Positions 34,484 through 42,749 of a DNA stretch of 46,156 nt are shown here, in pieces (positions within the stretch are counted from its first letter, which is position 1; each line of letters opens with the position of its first letter). The notes under the pieces are model-generated. The model was not told where the DNA came from and did no database searches. It saw only the letters and a list, made by a program, of their open reading frames with translations. Source of the stretch: CAYREV01 sp964423345 (GTDB lineage: Bacteria; Bacteroidota; Rhodothermia; Balneolales; Balneolaceae); NCBI GenBank assembly GCA_964423345.1, contig CAYREV010000021.1, forward strand, positions 1-46,156. Reading direction: 5' to 3'. Both the position numbers and the translations under genes were made by a program.

Positions 34484-35366
34484 TATCTTCCTTGCTTTTG
34501 GGATTGACGCTCAGGACGGCGCTCTTGACGTGCCGTACGACATTTGCCGTGGTGCTGCCCATCATCAGGTATTCGATTCCGGTCCTTCCGACGGTAGACA
34601 TGATGATAAGGTCGTGGGGGTTGTCCAGGTTGTAATTGTAGATAGCCTCATGGGCGGTATCTGAGGAGATGATGACTTTTGTTTCCACGCGCTCGCCTAT
34701 ATCATGGAGCTCCTCCTTGGCCATTATCTTCAAACGCTGCTCGCGGAGAGACAGCACCGATTCTTCTGGCTGTTCACTGTCCTGGGTGTCCAGGCTCAGG
34801 ATGTGAACCAGTTCCACGGAGGCCCCCGCTTTTTCGGCAATTATTTTGGCATAGGGGAAGGCTTCCTTGGAATGGTCGGAAAAATCGGTGGTTATCAGTA
34901 TACGGTCCAGGGAGGAGATCTCCCGTTCCTTGTTAACGATCAGTACGGGAGTATGAGACATGCGGAGCACTTTTTCGGAAACCGAGCCGAGAAAAAGTCT
35001 CGTGAAGCCGGTCCTGCCGTGCGTATTCATCACCACGAGGTCATATTCTTTCGACTCCTCGACGATAGCCTGTGCCGGGTTGCCCAGGGATACCAGCGGT
35101 TTGGCCAGGTATTGAGGATCCACTTCAACCCTGGCAATCTCGGACAGTTTTCCGCTGATAGACTCCTCAATCTGCGTATAATCATCCACCGGCGTGGTGG
35201 AGTGGTCGAAACTGTAGGGGGTATCGAGTTCATTGACGGGTACATAGGAGTGAAAAGGGGTGATCCGGGCGTCGAAAAGGCGGGCCAGTGCCTCGGCAGA
35301 GTGCAGGGCATGAATACTTATATCCGAAAAATCCAGCGGGACCAATATATTCTTGAAATTATCCAT
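34467..35366 (-). CDS. Tandem-domain universal stress protein
   Basis: The protein has 299 residues from the ATG at 35366. The frame could extend to 35462, but those 32 extra residues do not resemble the family, while MDNFKNILVPLDFSD is a classic Usp start. Two Usp domains (about 1-145 and 150-290) each keep the nucleotide-binding signature, NTHGRTGFTRLFLGS and STVGRTGIEYLMMGS, so ATP binding by both halves is likely. Such proteins act in stress survival. It lies upstream of the nuclease-like lipoprotein on the same strand and 155 bases after corA. Confidence 0.9.
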   Translation of the reverse strand: MDNFKNILVPLDFSDISIHALHSAEALARLFDARITPFHSYVPVNELDTPYSFDHSTTPVDDYTQIEESISGKLSEIARVEVDPQYLAKPLVSLGNPAQAIVEESKEYDLVVMNTHGRTGFTRLFLGSVSEKVLRMSHTPVLIVNKEREISSLDRILITTDFSDHSKEAFPYAKIIAEKAGASVELVHILSLDTQDSEQPEESVLSLREQRLKIMAKEELHDIGERVETKVIISSDTAHEAIYNYNLDNPHDLIIMSTVGRTGIEYLMMGSTTANVVRHVKSAVLSVNPKSKEDIESQD

Positions 35367-35521
35367 GGTCTTTTCTTTTGCTAATACGTTAACGATGTGA
35401 AACCGATTAAAATCCCAGAGCTGTTTCCGGCCGTCGGCGGTTATCCTGACGACCTGAGGCATTCAGATCGATTCTAAAACATCATCCATACATTATCCTG
35501 TTTGTGAATTATAATAAATGC

Positions 35522-36646
35522 TTAGAACCAGCCTTTTCGTTTAAAATAAATAATCATTCCAAAGGTAACCACTATCATAACGGCCCAGATGGCGGGATAG
35601 CCCCAGTACCAGCTTAATTCCGGCATATTGTAGGGGCCGGCATCCGGGTTGAAATTCATGCCGTAGATACCCGCAATAAAGGTAAGGGGGATAAAGATAG
35701 TGGCAATGATGGTCAGCACTTTCATCACTTCATTCATCTTGTTGCTGGCATGGGTCATATAGAGGTCATGCATGCCCATGATCATATCGCGGTAGTTATC
35801 AAGGTTGTCGATAATCTGCACCACATGGTCGTTAACATCCCTCAGGTAGATTTTAATATCTTCATCAATGAAGGCGCTTTCGTCCCGTATAATGGAATTG
35901 AGGGTGTCGCGCAGGGGCCATATGCTTTTACGCATAAATATGGCCTCTCTTCTGAGGGTGTGGATTTCATTAAAGGTCTCTTCGGCGGGGTCGTCTATAA
36001 GCAGGTCCTCGGTTTTTTCCATGCGTTCGCCCAGCAGGTCCAGTACTCCGAAATAGTGGTCTACAATGGTGTCCATCAGGGCATAGGCAAGGTAGTCGGG
36101 GCCCAGTTTGCGAAGCCGGCCTCCTCCCACCCTGAGGCGTTCGAGTACGGGTGCAAAAAGGGGGTCGTGCGTCTCCTGAAATGACAATACATAATTTTTG
36201 CCCAGGACGATACTAAGCTGTTCGGATTCGAGCGCTCCCGGCTCCGTTTGTTCGTATTTCAGCCTGCGCAGTACAAAAAAGATATTGTTGTCATATTCCT
36301 CGGCTTTGGGCCGCTGCAGGGTGTTTACGATATCCTCCTGCAAGAGGGGGTGCAGGTTAAAATAGGACCAGACCGATTTGAGGGTTTCCAGGTCGTGCAG
36401 GCCCTGTACGCTTATCCAGGTTTTGGAAGGCTGTTCCAGGTAGGGGCGGCATTGATCCAGTTCCGTGATTTCAACGCTTTCGGAATGCTCCGGACCGTAG
36501 TCGTGCAGGGTGATGCGCACCTCATCGACCAGTTTTTCGCCCACATGGTGGAGGGTGCCGGGGGCCTCTCCGGCTTTTTTGCGGCGAGATACCTTGTTTT
36601 TGCGTATTCGCGGGAGTCGGTCCCGAAATTTTTTTGAAGCACTCAT
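35522..36646 (-). CDS. corA: CorA-family magnesium transporter
   Basis: The 374-residue protein has a cytoplasmic N-terminal domain (about 1-305) and two C-terminal membrane helices. The selectivity motif Gly-Met-Asn is at residues 329-331 (IYGMNFNPDAG), and the C-terminus ends in the basic patch FKRKGWF that is typical of CorA. Long helices around residues 190-290 are the usual stalk. Imports magnesium and possibly cobalt or nickel. It is downstream of the small membrane protein gene on the same strand, with 80 bases between. Confidence 0.94.
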   Translation of the reverse strand: MSASKKFRDRLPRIRKNKVSRRKKAGEAPGTLHHVGEKLVDEVRITLHDYGPEHSESVEITELDQCRPYLEQPSKTWISVQGLHDLETLKSVWSYFNLHPLLQEDIVNTLQRPKAEEYDNNIFFVLRRLKYEQTEPGALESEQLSIVLGKNYVLSFQETHDPLFAPVLERLRVGGGRLRKLGPDYLAYALMDTIVDHYFGVLDLLGERMEKTEDLLIDDPAEETFNEIHTLRREAIFMRKSIWPLRDTLNSIIRDESAFIDEDIKIYLRDVNDHVVQIIDNLDNYRDMIMGMHDLYMTHASNKMNEVMKVLTIIATIFIPLTFIAGIYGMNFNPDAGPYNMPELSWYWGYPAIWAVMIVVTFGMIIYFKRKGWF

Positions 36647-36726
36647 AACCAGGTTGCTTGGTGTTAAGATTGCTTTAATATGCCGAGAGGATCAGGCATT
36701 TACAAGTAGTATAACGGCTGTGCAAT

Positions 36727-36894
36727 TTATGGGTAATTTCCTTCCCTTTTCCTGAGTATCCAGTGAACGATAGGGGGCGCAAAGAGGATGACAAAGACAA
36801 TATGCCCGGTGTAGAGGTATATAACGGCCGTCAGCAGTATGCATATAAGTAATATGACCATTGAGATATAATTGGTTTTCTGTCGGGCATCCAT
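36727..36894 (-). CDS. 55-residue membrane protein after ybbP
   Basis: A small open frame of 55 codons from ATG 36894 to TAA at 36727. The deduced protein starts MDARQKTNYISMVILLICI, has two hydrophobic segments (about 9-28 and 31-46) with a short YLYTG turn, and ends in a basic tail (RKREGNYP). This hairpin of helices, a charged N-terminus and an in-operon position 21 bases after ybbP argue that it is real. I do not recognise a family. Confidence 0.65.
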   Translation of the reverse strand: MDARQKTNYISMVILLICILLTAVIYLYTGHIVFVILFAPPIVHWILRKREGNYP

Positions 36895-36915
36895 ACCGGT
36901 ATGATAGGGGTGTTA

Positions 36916-39462
36916 TCAGGTGGTTTCAACACGGAGCACTTCCAGCGGTGTTTTTTTGTAGATGCTGCGGCTGTTGGCCATGCCGATGAGGATGGTCAAC
37001 AGGGTGACGGCAAGCGTACCCAGGACGATGACCCACAGGTTGGGGACAAAAGCCAGGTCGAAGTAGAAATAGCCGAGCAGCCAGGTAGCGCCGACAGACA
37101 GGATGAGCCCCGTCAACGATGACAGTATACCCAGGAAGAGGTATTCAATGGAGACGATCCGTATGATCTGCCCTTTGCTTGCTCCCAGCGTTCTCAACAG
37201 TACGCTTTCCTTGATTCGCTGGAAACGGCTGGTAGCGACGGAACTGGCCAGAACGATCAGGCCGGTGATGATGCTGAACAGTGCCATAAACTGTATGGCA
37301 AAAGATATCTTGTCGATGAAAGCGTTGATGGTTTCCAGGATCAGGCTGACGTCGATGGCCGATATGTTGGGATAGGCCTGCACCACTTCCTGCTGCACCT
37401 TCGCGGAGAGGTCACGGCTCGGCAGGCGGGTGACGGTCACATAGATCCGGGGAGCGGCTTCCAGCACTCCTGTAGGGAACAGCATAAAGAAATTTGGCTG
37501 TACGCGCTGAAAATCAACTTTTCTGATACCGCTGACATACGTTTTTACGGCCACCCCCTGTACGTCGAAGGTGAGCGTATCGCCCAGGCCGATATTAAGG
37601 TCTTCGGTAATCTCACGTGCCGGGGCCACGGGGGCGGGTCCTTCGGCGGGCGCTTCGCCGATAAACTCCCCTTCCACCAGCGTCTCCGAATTCATGAGGG
37701 AGTCGCGGTAGGTTGAACGGTATTCCCTTCGAAGGGCCCATCCCCGAACTTCGCGGGTGGAATCGCGGGCGATGGAGTCGGCGCTTATTCCGTTGATGGA
37801 ATCGATCCGCATGGTGACCATGGGGACATTCTGGAGTATGGGAGCGCCATTGTCCTCCAGTATGTTATTTACGCCGGTGTTCTGGTCGGGCTGAATATCA
37901 AACAGTATCAGGTTGGGGGCATCGTCCCTGGTGGCGAAGTCGAGCTGTTCCATCAGCATATCCTGGCTGAAGTAGAGGGTGCTGACAAGCAGCATGCCCA
38001 GTCCCAGGGAGAGCATGAGGGTGGAGGTCTGGTTGTTGGGCCGATACAGGTTGGCAAGGCCCTGCCGCCATTCATAAGGCCAGCCCGAGGGGAAATAACG
38101 CTGAATAACCCACATGAGTCCCCGGGCCACCGCCAACAGCAGCCCCATCGAAAGGGCCATACCGCCCGTGAAGACCAGCCCGGCTATCCAGTCGGCCGTC
38201 AGAAGGGTGGCATAGGCGGCTACCGTAAGGGCGATGAGCAGGTAGATACCCCATCTTATCCTGCGGTCCAGCAGCCGGCTGAGGGATCCCTCCATGCTGC
38301 GCAGGGCGTAGAGGGGCGACACCTTCCGGAGGGCGAGGAGGGGCATCAGTGCAAAAACAAGGGCCACACCGGTGCCCGTAAAGAGTCCCAGCGCAATGGC
38401 CAGCCAGGAAACGGACAGCTCTACCCGGACGGGCAGGAATTCGTTGAAAAGTTCGGGGAGCAGGTATTGCACCCCTACGCCCATGAGCGTTCCGACCAGT
38501 GCGCCCCCGAAACCCAGCACCAGGGCCTGAACCAGGAAGATGCTCATCGTCTGGTTCGAGGAGGCGCCGAAACAGCGCAGTACCGATGCGGTATCAATCT
38601 TTTGCTTGATGTACACGTGAATGGAGCTTGCCACACCGATGCCTCCCAACAACAGGGCAATAAACCCCACCAGGTTGAGGAACTTGCCCAGGTTGCCGAC
38701 CGCTTCGCCGATCTCTTCCCGGCGTTCGGCGACGGTCTCGGTATCAATATCAATGCCCAGCTGTTCCTGGAGCGTGTCAACCCGGGCTGGAATAGCCTGC
38801 ATGTCTCGCTCCCCGGAAAATTTAAAATACTGCTTGTATTCAATACGGCTGCCTTTTTGCACCAGGTTGGTGGCCTCGAGCATGGAACGGGGGATGAAGA
38901 TGCGGGGACCGACCATCGAAGCGGCCGCCGCCTCGCCGGGCACCTTGGTGAGGGCGCCGGCGATGGGAAAGGTCACCTCTCCGATCTTGACCGAATCGCC
39001 GGGATTCAGCTTAAACTGGGTCATGAGGGAGCCGTCTACCAGGGCTGCTCCCTCATCCTTTAATTGGTCCGAGGCGTGGGCCGGTACGGTTTCCAGGCTG
39101 CCGTAGAAGGGGAAGCCGCCCTCGAGGGCACGGATGTTGGATAGCCGCGTGGCTCCCGAGGAGGGGAACAGGGCCATGGAGGGAAACTCGACGACGGTGG
39201 ACTGCCGCCCGCCCAGGGAATCGAAATACGCTATGAGTTCGTCGGGAAAGGGCTGTTCGGTTTCAATCTCAAGGTCGGCCCCCAGCAGCTCCTTGGACTG
39301 GTTGTCGATCGTAGTATCCAGGCTGTCGCGGAAAGAGGTAATGGCAACCTGGGCGGCTACGCCTATGACGATAGCCGATATGTAGATGGCCAGACGCCGC
39401 TTGTTGGAGCGTGCGTCTCGCCAGGCCATTTTCCAGGTCCAGCTTGAAAAAAATGAAGACAT
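36916..39462 (-). CDS. ybbP: FtsX-like ABC transporter permease (YbbP type)
   Basis: The protein has 848 residues from ATG 39462. The frame continues to 39522, but that start would overlap ybbA by 34 bases, while MSSFFSSWTWKMAW leads straight into the first helix. A MacB-like periplasmic region follows the first helix (about 22-42), then an FtsX domain (about 260-385), a further helix set (about 420-480), a second periplasmic part, and a C-terminal FtsX domain (about 722-845). It lies 26 bases after ybbA and is divergent from tesA, the same arrangement as ybbA-ybbP-tesA in E. coli. YbbAP is thought to act in envelope lipid or export functions. Confidence 0.9.
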   Translation of the reverse strand: MSSFFSSWTWKMAWRDARSNKRRLAIYISAIVIGVAAQVAITSFRDSLDTTIDNQSKELLGADLEIETEQPFPDELIAYFDSLGGRQSTVVEFPSMALFPSSGATRLSNIRALEGGFPFYGSLETVPAHASDQLKDEGAALVDGSLMTQFKLNPGDSVKIGEVTFPIAGALTKVPGEAAAASMVGPRIFIPRSMLEATNLVQKGSRIEYKQYFKFSGERDMQAIPARVDTLQEQLGIDIDTETVAERREEIGEAVGNLGKFLNLVGFIALLLGGIGVASSIHVYIKQKIDTASVLRCFGASSNQTMSIFLVQALVLGFGGALVGTLMGVGVQYLLPELFNEFLPVRVELSVSWLAIALGLFTGTGVALVFALMPLLALRKVSPLYALRSMEGSLSRLLDRRIRWGIYLLIALTVAAYATLLTADWIAGLVFTGGMALSMGLLLAVARGLMWVIQRYFPSGWPYEWRQGLANLYRPNNQTSTLMLSLGLGMLLVSTLYFSQDMLMEQLDFATRDDAPNLILFDIQPDQNTGVNNILEDNGAPILQNVPMVTMRIDSINGISADSIARDSTREVRGWALRREYRSTYRDSLMNSETLVEGEFIGEAPAEGPAPVAPAREITEDLNIGLGDTLTFDVQGVAVKTYVSGIRKVDFQRVQPNFFMLFPTGVLEAAPRIYVTVTRLPSRDLSAKVQQEVVQAYPNISAIDVSLILETINAFIDKISFAIQFMALFSIITGLIVLASSVATSRFQRIKESVLLRTLGASKGQIIRIVSIEYLFLGILSSLTGLILSVGATWLLGYFYFDLAFVPNLWVIVLGTLAVTLLTILIGMANSRSIYKKTPLEVLRVETT

Positions 39463-39488
39463 GTTTCGGTTGTTGATAACTTTTGAAG

Positions 39489-40244
39489 TTAGGCCATCGA
39501 GCTTTGGTTGCGGCTTATCCATTCGTCCCGATGAATTTTCCCATTTTTAAGCTGGATATTTCGCTGGCACTGTTTGGCCAGCTCAAGGTCGTGGGTGACC
39601 AGTATAAGGGTAGTCCCGCTGGCTTTGTTCAAATCGAACAGAAGCTCTTCGATATTTGAGCCGGTCTCCTCATCAAGATTGCCCGTGGGTTCATCGGCAA
39701 ACAGGATCTTGGGCCGGTTGATGAACGCCCGTGCGATAGCCACCCGCTGCTGTTCGCCGCCCGAAAGCTGAGTGGGGTAATGGCTGAGGCGCTCACCCAG
39801 CCCGACTTTTTCCAGCAGCTCCCTGGCATACCTGCGCACCTGTTTGGTGCCCTCGCCGCGCAGTTCGAGGGGGACCATAACATTTTCCAGGGCCGTCAGG
39901 GTGGGGACCAGCTGAAAGGTCTGAAAAACGAAGCCGACATACTTGTTGCGGACGGCCGCACGTTCATCTTCAGAGAGATCGCCCAAATCGATGCCGTTGA
40001 GGCGCACCTGTCCCGCCGTGGGCCGGTCAAGGCCGGCACAGAGGCCCAGCAGGGTAGTTTTTCCGCTCCCCGAGGGCCCTACGATGGAGCAGGTGGTGCT
40101 TTCTTCCACGGTGAAGTCCACATGATCGAGAACGGTCAGTTCCCTCTCTCCGCTCCTGAATTTTTGTGTCAGATTTGTAATTTCTAAAATAGGATTCAAA
40201 CCGGTACATTTTTGGAGTTGCAAACTTGAACGATTAAACGTCAT
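39489..40244 (-). CDS. ybbA: ABC transporter ATP-binding protein (YbbA type)
   Basis: The 251-residue ATPase powers the YbbP permease. Walker A GPSGSGKT is at residues 56-63, followed by the Q-loop FVFQTFQLVP, the signature LSGGEQQRVAIARAF, Walker B ILFADEPTGNLD and the H-loop VTHD. LolD/MacB/YbbA-type ATPases share these. The ATG at 40244 gives a 16-residue N-terminal extension; a TTG at 40201 (residue 16) would match the family length better, and I cannot decide between them. Stop is 26 bases before the preferred ybbP start. Confidence 0.93.
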   Translation of the reverse strand: MTFNRSSLQLQKCTGLNPILEITNLTQKFRSGERELTVLDHVDFTVEESTTCSIVGPSGSGKTTLLGLCAGLDRPTAGQVRLNGIDLGDLSEDERAAVRNKYVGFVFQTFQLVPTLTALENVMVPLELRGEGTKQVRRYARELLEKVGLGERLSHYPTQLSGGEQQRVAIARAFINRPKILFADEPTGNLDEETGSNIEELLFDLNKASGTTLILVTHDLELAKQCQRNIQLKNGKIHRDEWISRNQSSMA

Positions 40245-40333
40245 GACCGAGGCGAATCATTCCACAGTTTGTTGCGTTATTCGGTCTACACGAAAAAGCT
40301 TGTAAAAAGTTATAACATACGTTTTCAGAATCT

Positions 40334-40951
40334 GTGAAAAAACTGCTATTGATACTGTTACTACCCCTGTTTACGCTTCAGGCACAGCCGAAGAAGATAC
40401 TGTTTTTCGGCGACAGCATCACCGCGGGCTACGGGGTGGGCCAGTCGAAAGCTTTTCCGGCTCTCATTCAGCAAAGAATTGATTCCCTGGAATGGGATTA
40501 TAAAACGGTCAACGGGGGGCTCAGCGGAGAGACGACGGCCGGGGGGCTCCGAAGAGTCGACTGGATGCTGCAACAGGATTTTGAGGTGTTTGTGCTCGAA
40601 CTGGGCGGCAACGACGGGCTCCGGGGGATCGACTTGAAATCAACCAGGAAGAATCTACAGGGCATTATTGACAAGGTGAGAAAAAATAAGCCCGGAGCCC
40701 ACATCATGCTGGCGGGCATGCGGGTTCCGCCCAACCTGGGGGTGGAATATACCCGGGATTTTCATGAGATATATTCGGAACTGGCCCGGGAAAATGATAT
40801 TAGCCTGATCCCTTTTCTGCTGGAAGGGGTGGGAGGCAATGAACAATTTATGCAAAACGACGGCATCCATCCCAATGCCGCGGGGCACCGGAAGGTGGCC
40901 GAAATCGTCTGGGATAAACTCAAACCCATTTTACAGAAAAAAAATCAGTGA
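40334..40951 (+). CDS. tesA: TesA-like arylesterase / lysophospholipase
   Basis: The 205-residue SGNH hydrolase starts at GTG 40334 with a signal peptide (about 1-18, ending LQAQ). Catalytic blocks are visible: GDSITAGYGVG with nucleophile Ser28, the GLSGETTAGG segment, GGNDGL and DGIHPNAAGH with the Asp-His pair. It acts in the periplasm or on the outer membrane on ester or thioester lipids. It is divergent from ybbA-ybbP, the same partnership as in E. coli, and is followed after 3 bases by a PIG-L deacetylase. Confidence 0.92.
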   Translation: MKKLLLILLLPLFTLQAQPKKILFFGDSITAGYGVGQSKAFPALIQQRIDSLEWDYKTVNGGLSGETTAGGLRRVDWMLQQDFEVFVLELGGNDGLRGIDLKSTRKNLQGIIDKVRKNKPGAHIMLAGMRVPPNLGVEYTRDFHEIYSELARENDISLIPFLLEGVGGNEQFMQNDGIHPNAAGHRKVAEIVWDKLKPILQKKNQ

Positions 40952-40954
40952 CCC

Positions 40955-41887
40955 ATGAGAAACTTACTGTGCAGAAAGCTCAATGTAATGATACTTCTTC
41001 TGGGGTTGGCCGTATCGGCCCCGGCGCAGCCGCTTGACTATGAGCCGAGCGTCCTGCTGGTTACGGCTCATCCCGATGACGATGCGCTGTTTTCGGCTAC
41101 CGTCTTCAAGACCGCCCGGCTGCTGGATGGTGCGGTAGACCTGGCCGTTGTGACCAACGGCGAGGGAGGATACAGATACTCCACGCTGGGCAATTACATC
41201 TATAAGCTGCAGCTTGACAAGGAGGAGGTGGGACGTGCCCACCTGCCCGGCATCCGCAAGAAAGAGGTGATGGCCGGCGGCGATATTGTAGGAATCCGGA
41301 ACTACTACTTTTTTGACCAGGTGGACGAGAAATATTCCGAAGATATTGCCCGGCCCCTGCAGAGCTGGGATATCGACCGGGTGGAGGCCGGGCTCCGGTC
41401 GGTCATAAAGCGGGAGTCCTACGATTTCGTGTTTACGATGATGCCCTGGCAAGGCACCCACGCGCACCACAAGGCATCGGCCCTGCTGGCACTGAGAGCG
41501 GTCAAGGGCCTGCCCGAAGGGGAGAGGCCGATAATATTAAGTACGACCATATTGCGCAGTGAGTCTGACAGCACCTCCTACCGGGAGCTGGAGGGATATC
41601 CCATTACCCGTATCAACCGTGAGGTGGAACCCTTTATGTTCAACCGCAATCAGACATTCGGGCACAACGACCGGCTGGATTACAACATCGTGGCCAACTG
41701 GGTTATAGCGGAACATAAATCGCAGGGGACCATGCAGCAGTTTATGAATGTGGGTGCCATTGAGCAGTATTGGTATTACGAATTGAATCCTGAGGAGGGA
41801 GTCTCAAAAACGAGAGATTTCTTCAGGGCGGTAAATGAGGCGAAAGTATATACCAAGCCGAACGACCTCGGATCGGACAGGGAGTAG
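40955..41887 (+). CDS. PIG-L family deacetylase, secreted
   Basis: A 310-residue protein with a signal peptide (about 1-25). Metal-binding AHPDDDAL (His39, Asp42) and the later THAHHKASAL are the zinc ligands of the LmbE/PIG-L family, which removes N-acetyl groups from GlcNAc-type sugars. The N-terminal signal makes it an envelope enzyme. It starts 3 bases after tesA, so the two form a unit. Natural substrate is not given by sequence: glycolipid or cell-surface sugar is a reasonable guess. It is convergent with the SIMPL gene. Confidence 0.87.
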   Translation: MRNLLCRKLNVMILLLGLAVSAPAQPLDYEPSVLLVTAHPDDDALFSATVFKTARLLDGAVDLAVVTNGEGGYRYSTLGNYIYKLQLDKEEVGRAHLPGIRKKEVMAGGDIVGIRNYYFFDQVDEKYSEDIARPLQSWDIDRVEAGLRSVIKRESYDFVFTMMPWQGTHAHHKASALLALRAVKGLPEGERPIILSTTILRSESDSTSYRELEGYPITRINREVEPFMFNRNQTFGHNDRLDYNIVANWVIAEHKSQGTMQQFMNVGAIEQYWYYELNPEEGVSKTRDFFRAVNEAKVYTKPNDLGSDRE

Positions 41888-41905
41888 GGCCGAAACGGGC
41901 GGCCG

Positions 41906-41941
41906 GGATGCGGCCGGAACGGCTGCCCTGGATGCGGCCGG
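41906..41941 (+). repeat. Two GC-rich direct repeats after the PIG-L gene
   Basis: GGATGCGGCCGG occurs at 41906-41917 and again at 41930-41941, 24 bases apart, in the 110-base gap between convergent genes. The word CGGCCG is itself palindromic. I see no gene or clear terminator here. Confidence 0.5.
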
Positions 41942-41997
41942 GAACAGGCGGGCCGTTTGTCAGGGTCTGCAAGCCGGATTTAAGCGGCTTGAAGCTG

Positions 41998-42693
41998 CTA
42001 ATGGGTTGCGCTGTTGTGAAAGTTGAATTCGATGGTTATGGAGGCGCTAATTGTTATTTGCTGTTCGAATTTAAGCAGGTTCTCGTTAGAGGAGGGCATA
42101 CTCATCATATGCTGATCTCCTGGCTGAACCGGCCTGATATTACGGCTCTGGTAGTTTATTTGGTGGATGGTGCCAAGCTTCAGCCCGTTTTCGGCGGCGA
42201 TTAGTTCAGCCCGCTCCCGCGCGGCGGCAACGGCCTCTTTCAGTGCCCGGTCTTTGCCCTCTTTTAGCTTGGTTGAGCTGAAATTGCCCCGGAACCGGTC
42301 AAACCCCTCTTCGATGAGTGCCACCTGAATTTTTTCATAGGCATCAAAATCTTTCAGTTTCAGGCTGACCGATTGGCTGGTCTGAAACCCCTCTTTCTCC
42401 CGGGGATAGCGGTTGCTGTTGCGGTCTCTGCTAATAGCCACGGGTTCGAAATAGATGTTCTCTTCTTTTATGCGGTGTTTGTCCAGCAGCTGCACGAGTA
42501 CCTTCTCCCGCTCCTTGTGCAGGCGATAGGCCGATTGCGGGGAATCTCCCCGGGCATTCACGGTGATATTGAAGTAGATGATGTCGGCCGGCAGTTCCGC
42601 CGTGCCCGTGGCGTTTATGGAGATGAGGTTAGACTGGGCCGAAACCGTTTGAAAAGTCAGCAGCAGGGAGATGGTGAGTAGGAACAAGCGCAT
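41998..42693 (-). CDS. SIMPL-domain (DUF541) secreted protein
   Basis: The 231-residue protein has a signal peptide (about 1-20, ending VSAQ). The SIMPL/Oxidative-stress-defence family pattern follows: SINATGTAELPADIIYFNIT near residue 24, and a C-terminal half with ALKEAVAAARERAELIAAENG near residue 157. DUF541 proteins are periplasmic oligomers linked to oxidative stress defence in E. coli (YggE); the molecular role is unclear. It stands between the PIG-L gene (convergent) and the cyclase gene, 56 bases from the latter. Confidence 0.85.
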   Translation of the reverse strand: MRLFLLTISLLLTFQTVSAQSNLISINATGTAELPADIIYFNITVNARGDSPQSAYRLHKEREKVLVQLLDKHRIKEENIYFEPVAISRDRNSNRYPREKEGFQTSQSVSLKLKDFDAYEKIQVALIEEGFDRFRGNFSSTKLKEGKDRALKEAVAAARERAELIAAENGLKLGTIHQINYQSRNIRPVQPGDQHMMSMPSSNENLLKFEQQITISASITIEFNFHNSATH

Positions 42694-42749
42694 GGCAACA
42701 GTATTTTGTTAGTGTGTAGAGTGTTAACGGGATAATCCGGCTTGGCGTA

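Noticed and set aside
35367..35462. N-terminal extension of the universal stress protein
   Set aside because: The extra 32 residues do not match Usp proteins, whereas the internal ATG at 35366 begins a typical Usp start.
41888..41997. Gene or CRISPR-like array in the GC-rich repeats after PIG-L
   Set aside because: Only two 12-base copies exist and no frame is supported.
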